From positions 1 to 64,000 of the forward strand of contig CAZIQL010000005.1 in assembly GCA_964541485.1 (NCBI GenBank): a stretch of DNA of 64,000 nucleotides. Reading direction: 5' to 3'. Below the pieces are notes generated by a model, which searched no databases, had not been told where the DNA came from, and was given only the letters and a program-made list of their open reading frames with translations. The translations under genes and the position numbers were made by a program. Origin of the DNA: SIG299 sp964541485 (GTDB lineage Bacteria > Bacillota > Clostridia > Lachnospirales > Lachnospiraceae). This document shows, piece after piece, positions 35,233 to 44,831 of this stretch (its first letter is position 1; the number at the start of each line of letters is the position of its first letter).

Positions 35233-37890
35233 ATGAGAAAATGGTTTGAAAAGTTGTACGGCAGCCATATCGAATTAAGAGAACGACTTCTGCGACTTAT
35301 ATTGTCCGGTGGACTGATAGCATGTATTCTGGGGGTTGTCATCAGTGCTTCGCTTCAGCTTTCGCCGGTGCTGTTGATTGTTCTTGGTATGGCAGCTGTG
35401 ATTATCATCGGAATGCTTTGGTTAATTTTTAGATACCGGCAGGTAGAACTGGCAGTCTGGATTGTAGATGTACTGGTGAACTTCATTCTGTTCCCGGTAG
35501 CGTTCTTTACAAGCGGAGGAATTGAAGGCGGTGCTACGATTTGGTTTATTCTTGGTATTGTTTTCGTATTTATGCTGTTTAAGGGGAAGCGGTTTGTCAT
35601 TTTCCTAAGCTGCACGCTGGTTTGCTTTGTGGCATCTTATGTGACATCCTATTTTTATCCGGAACTGTTGGTTCCACTGGCATCCAGAAAGGATATCTAT
35701 ATTGATTCGGTATTTGCCATGGTGGCGGTCGGAATGTTGATTGGCTCTTTGATTAAATTCCAGAACAGGATATTTGAGCAGGAGCGGCAAAAGGTATTGG
35801 AGCAGCAGGAGGAGCTTCGCCAGCTGGCAGAATCCAAGAGTGTGTTTTTTGCCAATATGAGCCATGAAATCCGTACACCGATTAACACAATTATCGGCTT
35901 AAATGAAATGATACTGAGAGAGGATATCTCAGAAGAAGTGGCTGAAAATGCAATGAATATCCAGCAGGCAAGTAAGATGCTGTTAGCACTTATCAATGAT
36001 ATCCTGGATATGTCAAAGATTGACTCAGGTAAAATGGAAATTGTGCCGGTGCAGTATGAAACCGGCGCCTTGTTCAGTGATTTGGTCAATATTATCTGGG
36101 TCAGAGCCCATGAAAAGAATCTGGAACTGAAAATTAATATAGCACCGGAGCTTCCGTCGATGCTGTACGGTGATGAAATCCGAATCAAACAGATTTTACT
36201 GAATCTGTTATCCAACGCAGTTAAGTATACGCAGGAAGGTTCGGTTACGCTGGAGGCAAAGAGCGAGCCGGTGGACTCAGATACGGTGCGGTTGAGAATT
36301 TCCATTGAAGATACCGGTATCGGTATCCGAAAAGAGGAAGTAAATGAGCTGTTTCATGCGTTCCGTCGTGTGGACAGGGAGAAGAACCGTGTCATTGAAG
36401 GTACGGGCCTTGGATTAAAAATCAGCCAGCAGCTTCTGGAGCTGATGGGCGGAACCATTACTGTGGACAGTACTTATATGAGGGGCTCGGTATTTACGGT
36501 AACGTTTGACCAGAAGATTGTAAATGCGAAACCGGTCGGCAAGCTGGAATTTATGGTCAAGAAGAGTCTGTTGACCAGAGAACGTTACCATCAGAGATTT
36601 GAGGCGGCAGATGCCCGTGTTCTGATTGTCGATGACAATGAAATGAACCTGATGGTGGCAGAAAAGCTGCTTCGCGGCACGAAGGTACAGGTTGACGTGG
36701 CAAAGAGCGGTGCGGAAGCCCTCGTTATGACGAGAAACAAAGCATATCATGCGATTTTTATGGATCATGTTATGCCGGAAATGGACGGCGAACAGACGAT
36801 GAAGCGTATCCGGAAGCAGTCAAATGGTTTGTGTAATGACATTCCGGTGATTGCGTTGACGGCAAATGCGATGAGCGGTGCGGAGGAAGCCTATCGTCGT
36901 ATGGGCTTTGAAGGATATCTTGCAAAACCGATTAATGCTGCCTTGTTTGAGGCAACACTTTTAAAATACATACCACAGGAGCTGGTTACCTTCCGCATGG
37001 AAGAAGAGGAAGAGGAAATGGTGCGCTATCAGGAGACAAGAAAGAAAAAGAGTGTCCTGATTACCACAGAGTGTGTGGCAGATTTGCCGAACGAGTGGCG
37101 TGACCTGTTTGGAATCCGGACGCAGACCTGTTACATCAATACGTCTCATGGCCGTTTCTGCGATGGAGATGAAATCGGAGCAGAGGCTGTACTTGCGTAT
37201 TTGCAACGAGGAAACAAGGCATATTCCGAGCCGGCATCCGTAGAAGAATTTGAACAATTCTTTGCTGATGCACTGTCGGAAGCAGAGCAGGTAATTCATG
37301 TTTCGGTTTCCTCCGGAATTGCAAAGGCATATGAGAATGCAATGGAGGCGGCAAAATGCTTTGGCAGTGTGCATGTCATTGACTCGGCGCAGGTGTCCTC
37401 CAGCATGGGCTTTTTGACACTTTATGCGGCGCAGATGGCAAAGGAAGGAAAGAGCGGAGAGGAAATCATACAAAAGATTGAGGCAATGAAGTACAATATC
37501 AACACAAGTTTTATTGTCGGCTCCGTAGATTCCATGTACCGGAACGGAAGAATCAGTGAACGGATAAAAAAGATATGTGAATATCTGTATCTGTCACCGA
37601 TTATTTCGGTCAACCGGGGCGAGATGAGATGCACCTCCATACAGTTTGGAAGTGAGGAAAAGGCGGCAAAAGCTTATATTCGCAAACAACTGGGAAATAA
37701 AAAGAAAATTGATACCCGGATTCTTTTCATTGCACATGCAGGATGCTCCAAAAAGAGACAGGAAATGATTCTGAAGGAAGTAGAAAAGCATGTGAAGTTT
37801 GAAAAGGTAATGTTCCAGAAGGTATCGGCAACGATAGCCAGCAACTGCGGTCTGGGCAGTTTTGGTTTGTTGTACCACAAACGAAGCTGA
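35233..37890 (+). CDS. Hybrid histidine kinase-receiver fused to a DegV-like domain
   Basis: 885 aa. Membrane sensor (about six segments, 20-180), HisKA (ANMSHEIRTPIN, H211), HATPase_c (NLLSNAVKYT, DTGIGIRKEE, GTGLGLKIS) and a receiver (LIVDDNEMNL, D511 in MDHVMPEMDG). A Glu-rich linker precedes residues 606-885, which follow the DegV fatty-acid-binding fold: VLITTECVADLP, YSEPASVEEFEQFF, HVSVSSGIAKAYENAMEA, VIDSAQVSSSMGFLTLYAAQMA and a C-terminal SNCGLGSFGLLYH. DegV proteins carry acyl chains for FakA-type kinases. Here the domain replaces the HPt domain of its neighbour. An AGGAGG site precedes the start. Confidence 0.88.
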   Translation: MRKWFEKLYGSHIELRERLLRLILSGGLIACILGVVISASLQLSPVLLIVLGMAAVIIIGMLWLIFRYRQVELAVWIVDVLVNFILFPVAFFTSGGIEGGATIWFILGIVFVFMLFKGKRFVIFLSCTLVCFVASYVTSYFYPELLVPLASRKDIYIDSVFAMVAVGMLIGSLIKFQNRIFEQERQKVLEQQEELRQLAESKSVFFANMSHEIRTPINTIIGLNEMILREDISEEVAENAMNIQQASKMLLALINDILDMSKIDSGKMEIVPVQYETGALFSDLVNIIWVRAHEKNLELKINIAPELPSMLYGDEIRIKQILLNLLSNAVKYTQEGSVTLEAKSEPVDSDTVRLRISIEDTGIGIRKEEVNELFHAFRRVDREKNRVIEGTGLGLKISQQLLELMGGTITVDSTYMRGSVFTVTFDQKIVNAKPVGKLEFMVKKSLLTRERYHQRFEAADARVLIVDDNEMNLMVAEKLLRGTKVQVDVAKSGAEALVMTRNKAYHAIFMDHVMPEMDGEQTMKRIRKQSNGLCNDIPVIALTANAMSGAEEAYRRMGFEGYLAKPINAALFEATLLKYIPQELVTFRMEEEEEEMVRYQETRKKKSVLITTECVADLPNEWRDLFGIRTQTCYINTSHGRFCDGDEIGAEAVLAYLQRGNKAYSEPASVEEFEQFFADALSEAEQVIHVSVSSGIAKAYENAMEAAKCFGSVHVIDSAQVSSSMGFLTLYAAQMAKEGKSGEEIIQKIEAMKYNINTSFIVGSVDSMYRNGRISERIKKICEYLYLSPIISVNRGEMRCTSIQFGSEEKAAKAYIRKQLGNKKKIDTRILFIAHAGCSKKRQEMILKEVEKHVKFEKVMFQKVSATIASNCGLGSFGLLYHKRS

Positions 37891-37937
37891 AGTAGCGGGA
37901 CAGAAGAAGTAAAAAAGCAGAATACAGACAGAAAAAA

Positions 37938-37997
37938 CAAGAAAACTATTCCTGTGCAGTGACTAACAGTCAAGTTGCAGGGAATAGTTTTCTTGCT
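37938..37997 (+). terminator. Terminator after the signalling operon
   Basis: CAAGAAAACTATTCC (from 37938) pairs with GGAATAGTTTTCTTG (ending 37995) with one bulge, around a loop of about 25 bases that may fold further. The descending stem is rich in T. Confidence 0.7.
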
Positions 37998-38044
37998 TTC
38001 TGTAAAGAATACTTTAAATTATATATCGGATAAGAAACTTTAAA

Positions 38045-38073
38045 TTGATTCATCGGTCTGAATCTGCTACAAT
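38045..38073 (+). promoter_or_regulatory. Sigma-A promoter of the pyruvate kinase gene
   Basis: TTGATT (38045-38050), 17 bases, TACAAT (38068-38073). Transcription should begin near 38080, right at the base of the leader hairpin. Confidence 0.8.
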
Positions 38074-38081
38074 GTATAAGG

Positions 38082-38107
38082 GTTTTTCCGTGGTAACGCG
38101 GAAAAAC
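38082..38107 (+). promoter_or_regulatory. 5'-terminal leader hairpin of the pyruvate kinase transcript
   Basis: GTTTTTCCG (38082-38090) pairs with CGGAAAAAC (38099-38107) around an eight-base loop. Because it lies at the predicted 5' end, it may protect the message from decay. A weak TCTTT tail makes attenuation a lesser possibility. Confidence 0.55.
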
Positions 38108-38153
38108 TCTTTAGGAGTGGACGAAAAAATACTTGAAAGGAGGATAATGATAG

Positions 38154-39569
38154 ATGAGAAAGACAAAAATTATTTGCACCATTGGACCAGCCAGTGAAAC
38201 AGAGGAGGTATTAAAAAAGATGTGTGAGGCGGGAATGAACGTAGCCCGCATCAACTTTTCGCATGGAACGCATGAGGAGCATTTTAAGAAGATAAATTTA
38301 ATTAAGAAGGTGAGAGAGGAGTTAAATCTTCCGATTGCCATTATGCTTGACACAAAGGGACCGGAATACCGGATTAAGACCTTTAAGGATAAGAAGGTGA
38401 CGGTAAAGGAGGGCGACACCTTTACGTTTACTACGGAGGATATTGTAGGGGATGAGACGAAGGTTTCTGTGACCTACAAGAATCTGATTAACGAACTGAA
38501 CGTTGGGGATACCATTCTGGTATGTAACGGATTAGTTTCGTTTGAGGTAAAGGAATTAAAGGAAAATAATGCAATCTGTCTTGTTACGGCAGGCGGTGAA
38601 ATGTCAGACCGTAAGAGCATGAATTTTCCGAATCATGTGTTAAAGCAGGCATTCCTTAGCGAACAGGATAAAAAGGATTTATTATTCGGGATAGAGCAGG
38701 GCATCGACTTTGTGGCGGCATCGTTTGTTTCCACAAAGCAGGATATGCTTGATATGCGGGAATTTTTGGATGCTAACGGCGGTGAAGACATTGACGTTAT
38801 TGCAAAAATCGAAAACCGCTCCGGTATTGACCACATTGAGGAAATTTGTGAAATTGCAAACGGTATCATGGTTGCCAGAGGTGACCTTGGCGTGGAAGTT
38901 CCGTTTGTTGAGGTACCGGCAATCCAGAAGCAGCTGATTAACAAGTGCCGTCTGATGGGTACGAGGGTAATTACTGCGACGGAAATGTTAGAATCCATGA
39001 TTCATAATCCACGCCCGACCAGAGCGGAAATCTCTGACGTAGCAAATGCGGTTTATGACGGTACTTCTGCCGTTATGCTTTCCGGTGAGACAGCAGCCGG
39101 CAAGTATCCGGTGGCAGCAGTAAGGAACATGGCAGAAATCGCAGAGTACACAGAAAAGAACATCAACTATACGCATCGGTTCCGCAATACGGAATTTACG
39201 ATTCGCAACAATTTGGACGCGGTTTCCCACGGTACCTGTGCCATGGCAATCGACGTGAATGCGAAGTGTATCGTAGCCAGTTCCATCAGCGGTCGAACAG
39301 CACGCATGGTCAGCCGGTTCCGTTGTCCGATGCCGATTGTCGGCATGACAACATCGGAGCGTGTCTGGAGAAAGTTAAACTTAAGCTGGGGGGTAAAACC
39401 TGTGCTCTCAGAAGAGTTTAATTCGGTGGAAGTGATGTTCTATCACGGTCTGAACCAGGCAAAGAAACTGTTGGGTCTGAATTCGGGAGACAATGTTGTG
39501 CTCACCGGAGGCCAGATCAATGGTCAGACAGGCAATACAAACACGATTAAGATTGAGACAGTAAAATAG
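38154..39569 (+). CDS. pyk: Pyruvate kinase
   Basis: 471 aa glycolytic enzyme converting phosphoenolpyruvate and ADP to pyruvate and ATP. It starts RKTKIICTIGPASETEE and contains ARINFSHG, DTKGPEYR, IAKIENRSGIDHIEEI, MVARGDLGVEVP and the active-site region TATEMLESMIHNPRPTRAEISDVANAVYDGT (first part shown only as TATEMLES), followed by SGETAAGKYPVAAV. The length is that of the basic form without the C-terminal PEP-utiliser extension of Bacillus. It has its own promoter and leader hairpin, and a GGAGG ribosome site. Confidence 0.97.
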   Translation: MRKTKIICTIGPASETEEVLKKMCEAGMNVARINFSHGTHEEHFKKINLIKKVREELNLPIAIMLDTKGPEYRIKTFKDKKVTVKEGDTFTFTTEDIVGDETKVSVTYKNLINELNVGDTILVCNGLVSFEVKELKENNAICLVTAGGEMSDRKSMNFPNHVLKQAFLSEQDKKDLLFGIEQGIDFVAASFVSTKQDMLDMREFLDANGGEDIDVIAKIENRSGIDHIEEICEIANGIMVARGDLGVEVPFVEVPAIQKQLINKCRLMGTRVITATEMLESMIHNPRPTRAEISDVANAVYDGTSAVMLSGETAAGKYPVAAVRNMAEIAEYTEKNINYTHRFRNTEFTIRNNLDAVSHGTCAMAIDVNAKCIVASSISGRTARMVSRFRCPMPIVGMTTSERVWRKLNLSWGVKPVLSEEFNSVEVMFYHGLNQAKKLLGLNSGDNVVLTGGQINGQTGNTNTIKIETVK

Positions 39570-39618
39570 CGTAATTCCGTCTCTTTCCGGGTTTGTTTAC
39601 AGAAAGTAAGAGGCAGTT

Positions 39619-41991
39619 ATGAGTGAAACAAAATCAATAGAAAAGACAGAAAAGAAGGAGGCGGTGGCAAAATGGCTGTCGCTTCCGAAGGGAGCTTATT
39701 CCTGTTTAGAAAAGTATGACATAAAAAAAGAAGACATCCTTTACAAGGCAAATGCCGACTATGATGAAGAGTTCCGTTTTGTACAGAATTATCTGATTCT
39801 TACAAAGGATCGTCTGGTATTCTTATGCTATCCGTATCAGATGCAGGGAGAATACAGCTTTGGCGGCTATGCGGGACATAAGATGGGACAGAGCATTGAG
39901 GCACAGGAGCCGTTGCTCCGGATTCATATGCTTTCCGACATCGAAAAACTCGAAATTATCCGCGAGGTAAGCGGCGGTGCGCTCATGGGCACCATCGGAG
40001 GGGAAGAGACCTTCCTGTGCCGTTTTTCCAACAGTAAGATGAGTGAGATGGAGCGTCTTACCAAAAATCTTGAGAAGATAAAGAAGGATGAGGAATTAAA
40101 GGACGAGGATATTTTAGGAAAGAAAAAGCATGAGTGCTGTCCTAAGTGCGGGACGCTTTATCCGGACCAGGAGAGAAAAATCTGTCCGAAGTGCATGGAT
40201 AAGAAGTCGCTTTTTCTGCGTGTGATGAAGTATTTCTTTAAGTACAAGGCAAGACTTGCCATCATGTTCGTGTGCTACGTGCTTATTGGCGCACTGAACC
40301 TTGCATGGCCGTATTTGTCCGGTACGTTCCTCTATGACAAGGTATTAAACAAAGACCCTGAGCTGATGGCACTTGCTGACAGCTTTGGCGGGAAGTTTAC
40401 GATTATTCTTTTATTTGCGGTGCTGACCATGGTGGTGACCAAGCTGATTATCCAGGGACTTGGTATGCTGCATGGTGCGATGACGGCAAGAATTGTGCCG
40501 GAAGTCGTGGCTGAAATGAAGGAAGAAATCTTTAATTCGATGGGAAAGCTTTCCATCAGCTTTTATAATTCCAGACAGACCGGAGCACTGATGACACGAG
40601 TGCTTGATGATGCCAGTGAAGTCACCGGCTTTTTCGTGGACGGTCTGCCGTACATATTTACCAATGCATTTACGATTATCGCAACCTGCGTGATTATGTT
40701 CAGTATTCATCCGTGGCTGGCACTCGCGGCATTGTTTTTGCTGCCGTTTTTGACCATTCAGAGTTACCGGATGCTTCCGCGTCTTTGGACGTTTTATGGA
40801 AAGCGCCACCGTGCAAACCGTCGTCTTAACAGCCAGTTAAACGACAGCATCACCGGTGCCAGAGTAGTGAAGGCATTCGGTCAGCAGGAGCAGGAGCTAA
40901 AACGTCTGGGCAAGGGCAACCGCGGTGTGCGTGATGCAGAGCTTGATGTCATGAAGTATGACAATAAGTTTAACGCTTTGTACGCGATCGTAGAGAATCT
41001 GAGTTCTTTTATTGTATGGGGCCTTGGTTCTGCCATTATTTTAAGCGGTTCGAACCTGGAGTTTGGTATGTTGGTAACGTTTGCAGGCTATGTGACACAG
41101 TTACAGGGTCCGCTCGACTTTTTCTCGTATGTGTTCCGCTGGATGACAGATTGTCTGAATTCGTCCCAGCGTATGTTTGAGATTATGGATGCGGTGCCGG
41201 AGGTAAAGGAAGCGGCGAATCCGGTGCGTCCGGAGCATATTAACGGAAAGATTGAGCTTTCTCATGTGACGTTTGGTTATGAGCCACACAAGCCGGTATT
41301 AAAGGACATTACGTTTACGGTAGAGGCAGGACAGATGCTTGGTATCGTAGGACGTTCCGGTGCCGGAAAGTCGACACTCGTCAACCTGATTTCAAGACTG
41401 TATGATCCGGATGAAGGAACCATTAAGATTGACGATATCGATGTAAAACAGATGGGCTTTAAAGAATTAAGAAGCAGTATTGCAATGGTATCCCAGGAAA
41501 CCTATATTTTCATGGGAACCGTGGCAGAAAATATAGCATATGCAAGGCCGGAGGCTACCAGAAGAGAGATTATTGAGGCTGCAAGAAAAGCTGCGGCGCA
41601 TGATTTCATCTGTAAGATGCCACAGGGCTATGATACGATTATCGGTTCGGCAGGCAGAAGTCTGTCCGGCGGTGAGAAGCAGCGTATTTCTATGGCAAGG
41701 GCAATTCTTGCGAATCCTAGAATCCTGATTTTAGACGAAGCAACGTCTGCGGTGGATACAGAAACCGAGCTTGCCATTCAGGAGTCCTTAGAGCAGCTGG
41801 TACAGGGCAGAACTACGCTTTCCATCGCGCACAGATTGTCCACGCTTCGTAATGCGGACCGTCTGATTGTGGTGGATGACGGAAAGATTACCGAAGAGGG
41901 TACACACGCTGAACTCATTGAGAAGAAGGGCACCTACTTTAAGTTAATGGAGCTTCAGACGAAGGCGCTTGCAATGCGTGGTTTGGAATAG
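39619..41991 (+). CDS. ABC exporter half with N-terminal zinc ribbon (DUF1854-associated)
   Basis: 790 aa. Residues 20-155 form a PH-like beta domain, followed by a zinc ribbon with C174/C177 and C189/C192. Six membrane segments (205-510) and a nucleotide-binding domain follow: GRSGAGKS (K584), SLSGGEKQR and LILDEATSAVD. It is a half-transporter of the heterodimeric exporter type. The next gene is DUF1854 and the one after is a second such half. This trio matches what databases call the cyanophycin-metabolism-associated ABC set, but no cyanophycin gene is in view here. The exported substrate is unknown. Confidence 0.88.
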   Translation: MSETKSIEKTEKKEAVAKWLSLPKGAYSCLEKYDIKKEDILYKANADYDEEFRFVQNYLILTKDRLVFLCYPYQMQGEYSFGGYAGHKMGQSIEAQEPLLRIHMLSDIEKLEIIREVSGGALMGTIGGEETFLCRFSNSKMSEMERLTKNLEKIKKDEELKDEDILGKKKHECCPKCGTLYPDQERKICPKCMDKKSLFLRVMKYFFKYKARLAIMFVCYVLIGALNLAWPYLSGTFLYDKVLNKDPELMALADSFGGKFTIILLFAVLTMVVTKLIIQGLGMLHGAMTARIVPEVVAEMKEEIFNSMGKLSISFYNSRQTGALMTRVLDDASEVTGFFVDGLPYIFTNAFTIIATCVIMFSIHPWLALAALFLLPFLTIQSYRMLPRLWTFYGKRHRANRRLNSQLNDSITGARVVKAFGQQEQELKRLGKGNRGVRDAELDVMKYDNKFNALYAIVENLSSFIVWGLGSAIILSGSNLEFGMLVTFAGYVTQLQGPLDFFSYVFRWMTDCLNSSQRMFEIMDAVPEVKEAANPVRPEHINGKIELSHVTFGYEPHKPVLKDITFTVEAGQMLGIVGRSGAGKSTLVNLISRLYDPDEGTIKIDDIDVKQMGFKELRSSIAMVSQETYIFMGTVAENIAYARPEATRREIIEAARKAAAHDFICKMPQGYDTIIGSAGRSLSGGEKQRISMARAILANPRILILDEATSAVDTETELAIQESLEQLVQGRTTLSIAHRLSTLRNADRLIVVDDGKITEEGTHAELIEKKGTYFKLMELQTKALAMRGLE

Positions 41992-42016
41992 TGTGAGAAC
42001 ACAAGGAGAATTGATT

Positions 42017-42589
42017 ATGGAAGGATTTGAAAATTCCAATTTATTGGATATTGAAGAATTTGATGAAGAGAAGATGAAAGCGGAATCCGCGAACCTTCTG
42101 GAGCTTCGTTTCCTGACAAAGGAAAATGCAAAGTTTCAGCGTACCAAGGGCGGATTTGTTTCGTTGACTTATGCGGATAAGACCTATGACCGTGTGAACG
42201 TATACCGTACATTCCCGGTGTCGGAGCCGGATGCGTACATTTCTATCCGCGAGGCGGATGAAAAGGCACGAGAAATCGGTGTGGTAGAGCATCTTGACAA
42301 GCTGGATAAAGACCAGGCGGAGATGTTAAGAGAGCAGTTAAAGCTCCGTTATTTTACACCGGAGATTACCAAGGTGATCGACATTAAGACAGAGTACGGC
42401 TACGGATATTTTAACGTGGTAACGAATTTCGGCGCGTGCCGTTTTACCATCCATAACGGTGGCGGTGCGGTGGTTTCCCTGACCGATACCCGTATTATGA
42501 TTACGGATTTGGACGGAAACCGTTTTGAAATTCCGGATATCACAAAGTTATCTGCAGGAGAGAGGAAGAAGTTAGATTTATTTATCTAG
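42017..42589 (+). CDS. DUF1854 family protein
   Basis: 190 aa, soluble, no signal peptide. It contains LRYFTPEITKVIDIKTEYGYGYFNV and GACRFTIHNGGG..VSLTDTRIMITDLDGNRFEIPD (first motif only partly quoted), typical of DUF1854. AAGGAG sets the start at 42017. It lies between two ABC half-transporters, 13 bases before the second. DUF1854 proteins always seem to travel with such pairs, so it is probably an accessory subunit. Its biochemical role is unknown. Confidence 0.85.
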   Translation: MEGFENSNLLDIEEFDEEKMKAESANLLELRFLTKENAKFQRTKGGFVSLTYADKTYDRVNVYRTFPVSEPDAYISIREADEKAREIGVVEHLDKLDKDQAEMLREQLKLRYFTPEITKVIDIKTEYGYGYFNVVTNFGACRFTIHNGGGAVVSLTDTRIMITDLDGNRFEIPDITKLSAGERKKLDLFI

Positions 42590-42602
42590 TGGAGATAGTA
42601 TT

Positions 42603-44816
42603 ATGAATTTATTATTTGATTTAAAACCGGAGCAGCTGACCTCTTTGGCACCGGAGACAAAGGAGGATATCTGGTACTGTGTACCGGTCGATTTAAGATT
42701 CGACCACAAGGTATGGCAGGCAGAGGAGTCCTTTGTAAAGGGCGAGGAGTATCTTGTTGTAACCGAAACAAGAATACTGGTGCTGTCCGGCACAGAGATT
42801 TTATACCAGAAGGCACTGGCTGACTGTAGTGAAATCAAGTGTGAAACAATGGTTGGCTGCGGTATTGTGACCGCTCTGGTAAACGGCGAGAGAGAATGCA
42901 TCGTGCGCTTCTCCATGCGTCACATTGAGAGAGTGGCTTATGTGGCAAGAGGTGCGGACCTGCTTGCAAAGGGTGACAAAGAAAGGATTGTCAGCCAGGA
43001 GTACGAAAAGTATTGTTTAAAGTGCGGCAGGGCTTTGCCCGGAACCAGCCGTTGTCCAAAGTGTGACAGTAAAAATGTCATGATAAAGAAATTTGTGGGA
43101 CTGTGCGGCGGTTATCAGTGGAAGCTGCTTGCAATTTCCGGGATGATGATTATCAATTCCGGTATCAGCATTCTGATGCCGTATGTGCAGAGGCAGTTTA
43201 TTGACAATAAGCTGGTAGATAAATCCGGTACGATTGCCGATGTACTTACGTTTGTAGCCGCCATGCTTTCCATGACGGCGGTGTTGATTACGGTTAATAT
43301 TTTGAGAAACTGGTGGTGCGTATCGCTTGGTTCCCTGATGAGTATGGATTTGCGCCGCAAGCTGTATTACAAAATCCAGGTGCTTTCCATGAGCTTTATT
43401 AACAAGAGAAAGCCCGGTGAACTGATGAACCGTGTGTCCGGAGACACGAAGCAGATCCGCCGCTTTATGGAAGAAGTATTCGGCGGTATGTTATCGACGT
43501 TGTTCACCATGATTGCAACGTTGGTGATTATGATTAGCATGAATGCGAGAATGACACTGTATTCCACGATGTTAATCGGTGTGGTTGCGGTGCTCACCAG
43601 AGTGTTCTGGAGGTTTATCCATAAGATTTTCCATATGCAGTGGGTAAAGGACGACAAGCTCCGCAGTGGCTTGCAGGATGTCATTTCCGGTATGCGTGTG
43701 GTAAAAGCATTTGGACGTGAAGAATATGAAGTAACCAAGTTTAAGGCACTGACCAGAGATTTCTGCCGTGTGCAGAAGAAAAACGAGACCTTCTGGGCAC
43801 TGTTTTATCCGATTCTGACCTTTATTATGGGTATCGGTTCTTATATTGCCATTTATTTTGGCGGCATCGATGTGCTGGAGGGTAAAATGACCGTCGGAAG
43901 TCTGACGCAGTTTGTAACCTACACAGGATACCTTTACGGACCGCTCGGCTGGATGACGCATCTGCCAAGAAGCATTATGCAGATGATTACGAGTCTGAAC
44001 CGCATTTATGATGTGCTCGATGAAGAGCCGGCAATCAAGGATGGCGAAGAATCGAAGGAAATTGAAATCCAGGGCGATATCCGCTTTGAGGATGTAACCT
44101 TTGGTTACAACTCCTACGAACCGGTGTTAGAGCATGTAGACCTGGATGTAAAGAAGGGCGAAATGATTGGTCTTGTGGGCGCGTCCGGTACCGGTAAGTC
44201 CACAATGATTAACCTGATTATGCGTCTGTATGATGTGGACCGTGGGCGTATCACTGTGGATGGAGTGGACATCAAGGACATCAAGCAGGAAACCTATCAC
44301 TCCCAGCTTGGCGTGGTACTGCAGGAGACCTTTTTATTCTCCGGTACGATTTTAAACAATATCCGTTTTGCCAACCCTACCGCAACCCTGGAGGAGGTCA
44401 TCCGTGCAGCCAAGGCAGCAAATGCTCATGATTTTATCTGTAAGACCCCGGATGGATATAATACCTACGTTGGCGAACGCGGCTTTAATTTATCCGGCGG
44501 AGAGCGGCAGAGAATTGCGATTGCAAGAGCAATTTTAAATAATCCGCGGCTGCTGATTCTGGATGAGGCAACCTCGGCACTGGATACGGAGAGTGAATAT
44601 CTGATTCAGCAGGCGCTTGACCGTCTGACCGAGGGACGTACGACGTTTGCAATTGCGCACCGTCTGTCGACGCTCCGTAACGCGGACCGTCTGGTAGTGA
44701 TTGACGGACACAAGATAGCAGAAATCGGTACACATGATGAATTGCTTAAGAAAAAGGGTATTTATTACGGCCTCGTAACGGCACAGTTACAGATGGCCAA
44801 AATGGAAACTAAGTAA
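42603..44816 (+). CDS. ABC exporter half with N-terminal zinc ribbon, partner of 39619-41991
   Basis: 737 aa. The order is the same as in its partner: an N-terminal PH-like domain (1-125), zinc ribbon C138/C141 and C151/C154, six membrane segments (about 160-455) and a nucleotide-binding domain with GASGTGKS (K532), NLSGGERQR and LILDEATSALD. Both halves keep intact Walker and signature motifs, so both sites could hydrolyse ATP. The ribosome site upstream is modest (GTGGAG). Organisation argues for a heterodimer with the first half plus DUF1854. Confidence 0.88.
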   Translation: MNLLFDLKPEQLTSLAPETKEDIWYCVPVDLRFDHKVWQAEESFVKGEEYLVVTETRILVLSGTEILYQKALADCSEIKCETMVGCGIVTALVNGERECIVRFSMRHIERVAYVARGADLLAKGDKERIVSQEYEKYCLKCGRALPGTSRCPKCDSKNVMIKKFVGLCGGYQWKLLAISGMMIINSGISILMPYVQRQFIDNKLVDKSGTIADVLTFVAAMLSMTAVLITVNILRNWWCVSLGSLMSMDLRRKLYYKIQVLSMSFINKRKPGELMNRVSGDTKQIRRFMEEVFGGMLSTLFTMIATLVIMISMNARMTLYSTMLIGVVAVLTRVFWRFIHKIFHMQWVKDDKLRSGLQDVISGMRVVKAFGREEYEVTKFKALTRDFCRVQKKNETFWALFYPILTFIMGIGSYIAIYFGGIDVLEGKMTVGSLTQFVTYTGYLYGPLGWMTHLPRSIMQMITSLNRIYDVLDEEPAIKDGEESKEIEIQGDIRFEDVTFGYNSYEPVLEHVDLDVKKGEMIGLVGASGTGKSTMINLIMRLYDVDRGRITVDGVDIKDIKQETYHSQLGVVLQETFLFSGTILNNIRFANPTATLEEVIRAAKAANAHDFICKTPDGYNTYVGERGFNLSGGERQRIAIARAILNNPRLLILDEATSALDTESEYLIQQALDRLTEGRTTFAIAHRLSTLRNADRLVVIDGHKIAEIGTHDELLKKKGIYYGLVTAQLQMAKMETK

Positions 44817-44831
44817 AGAGTGGAGTTAAGA

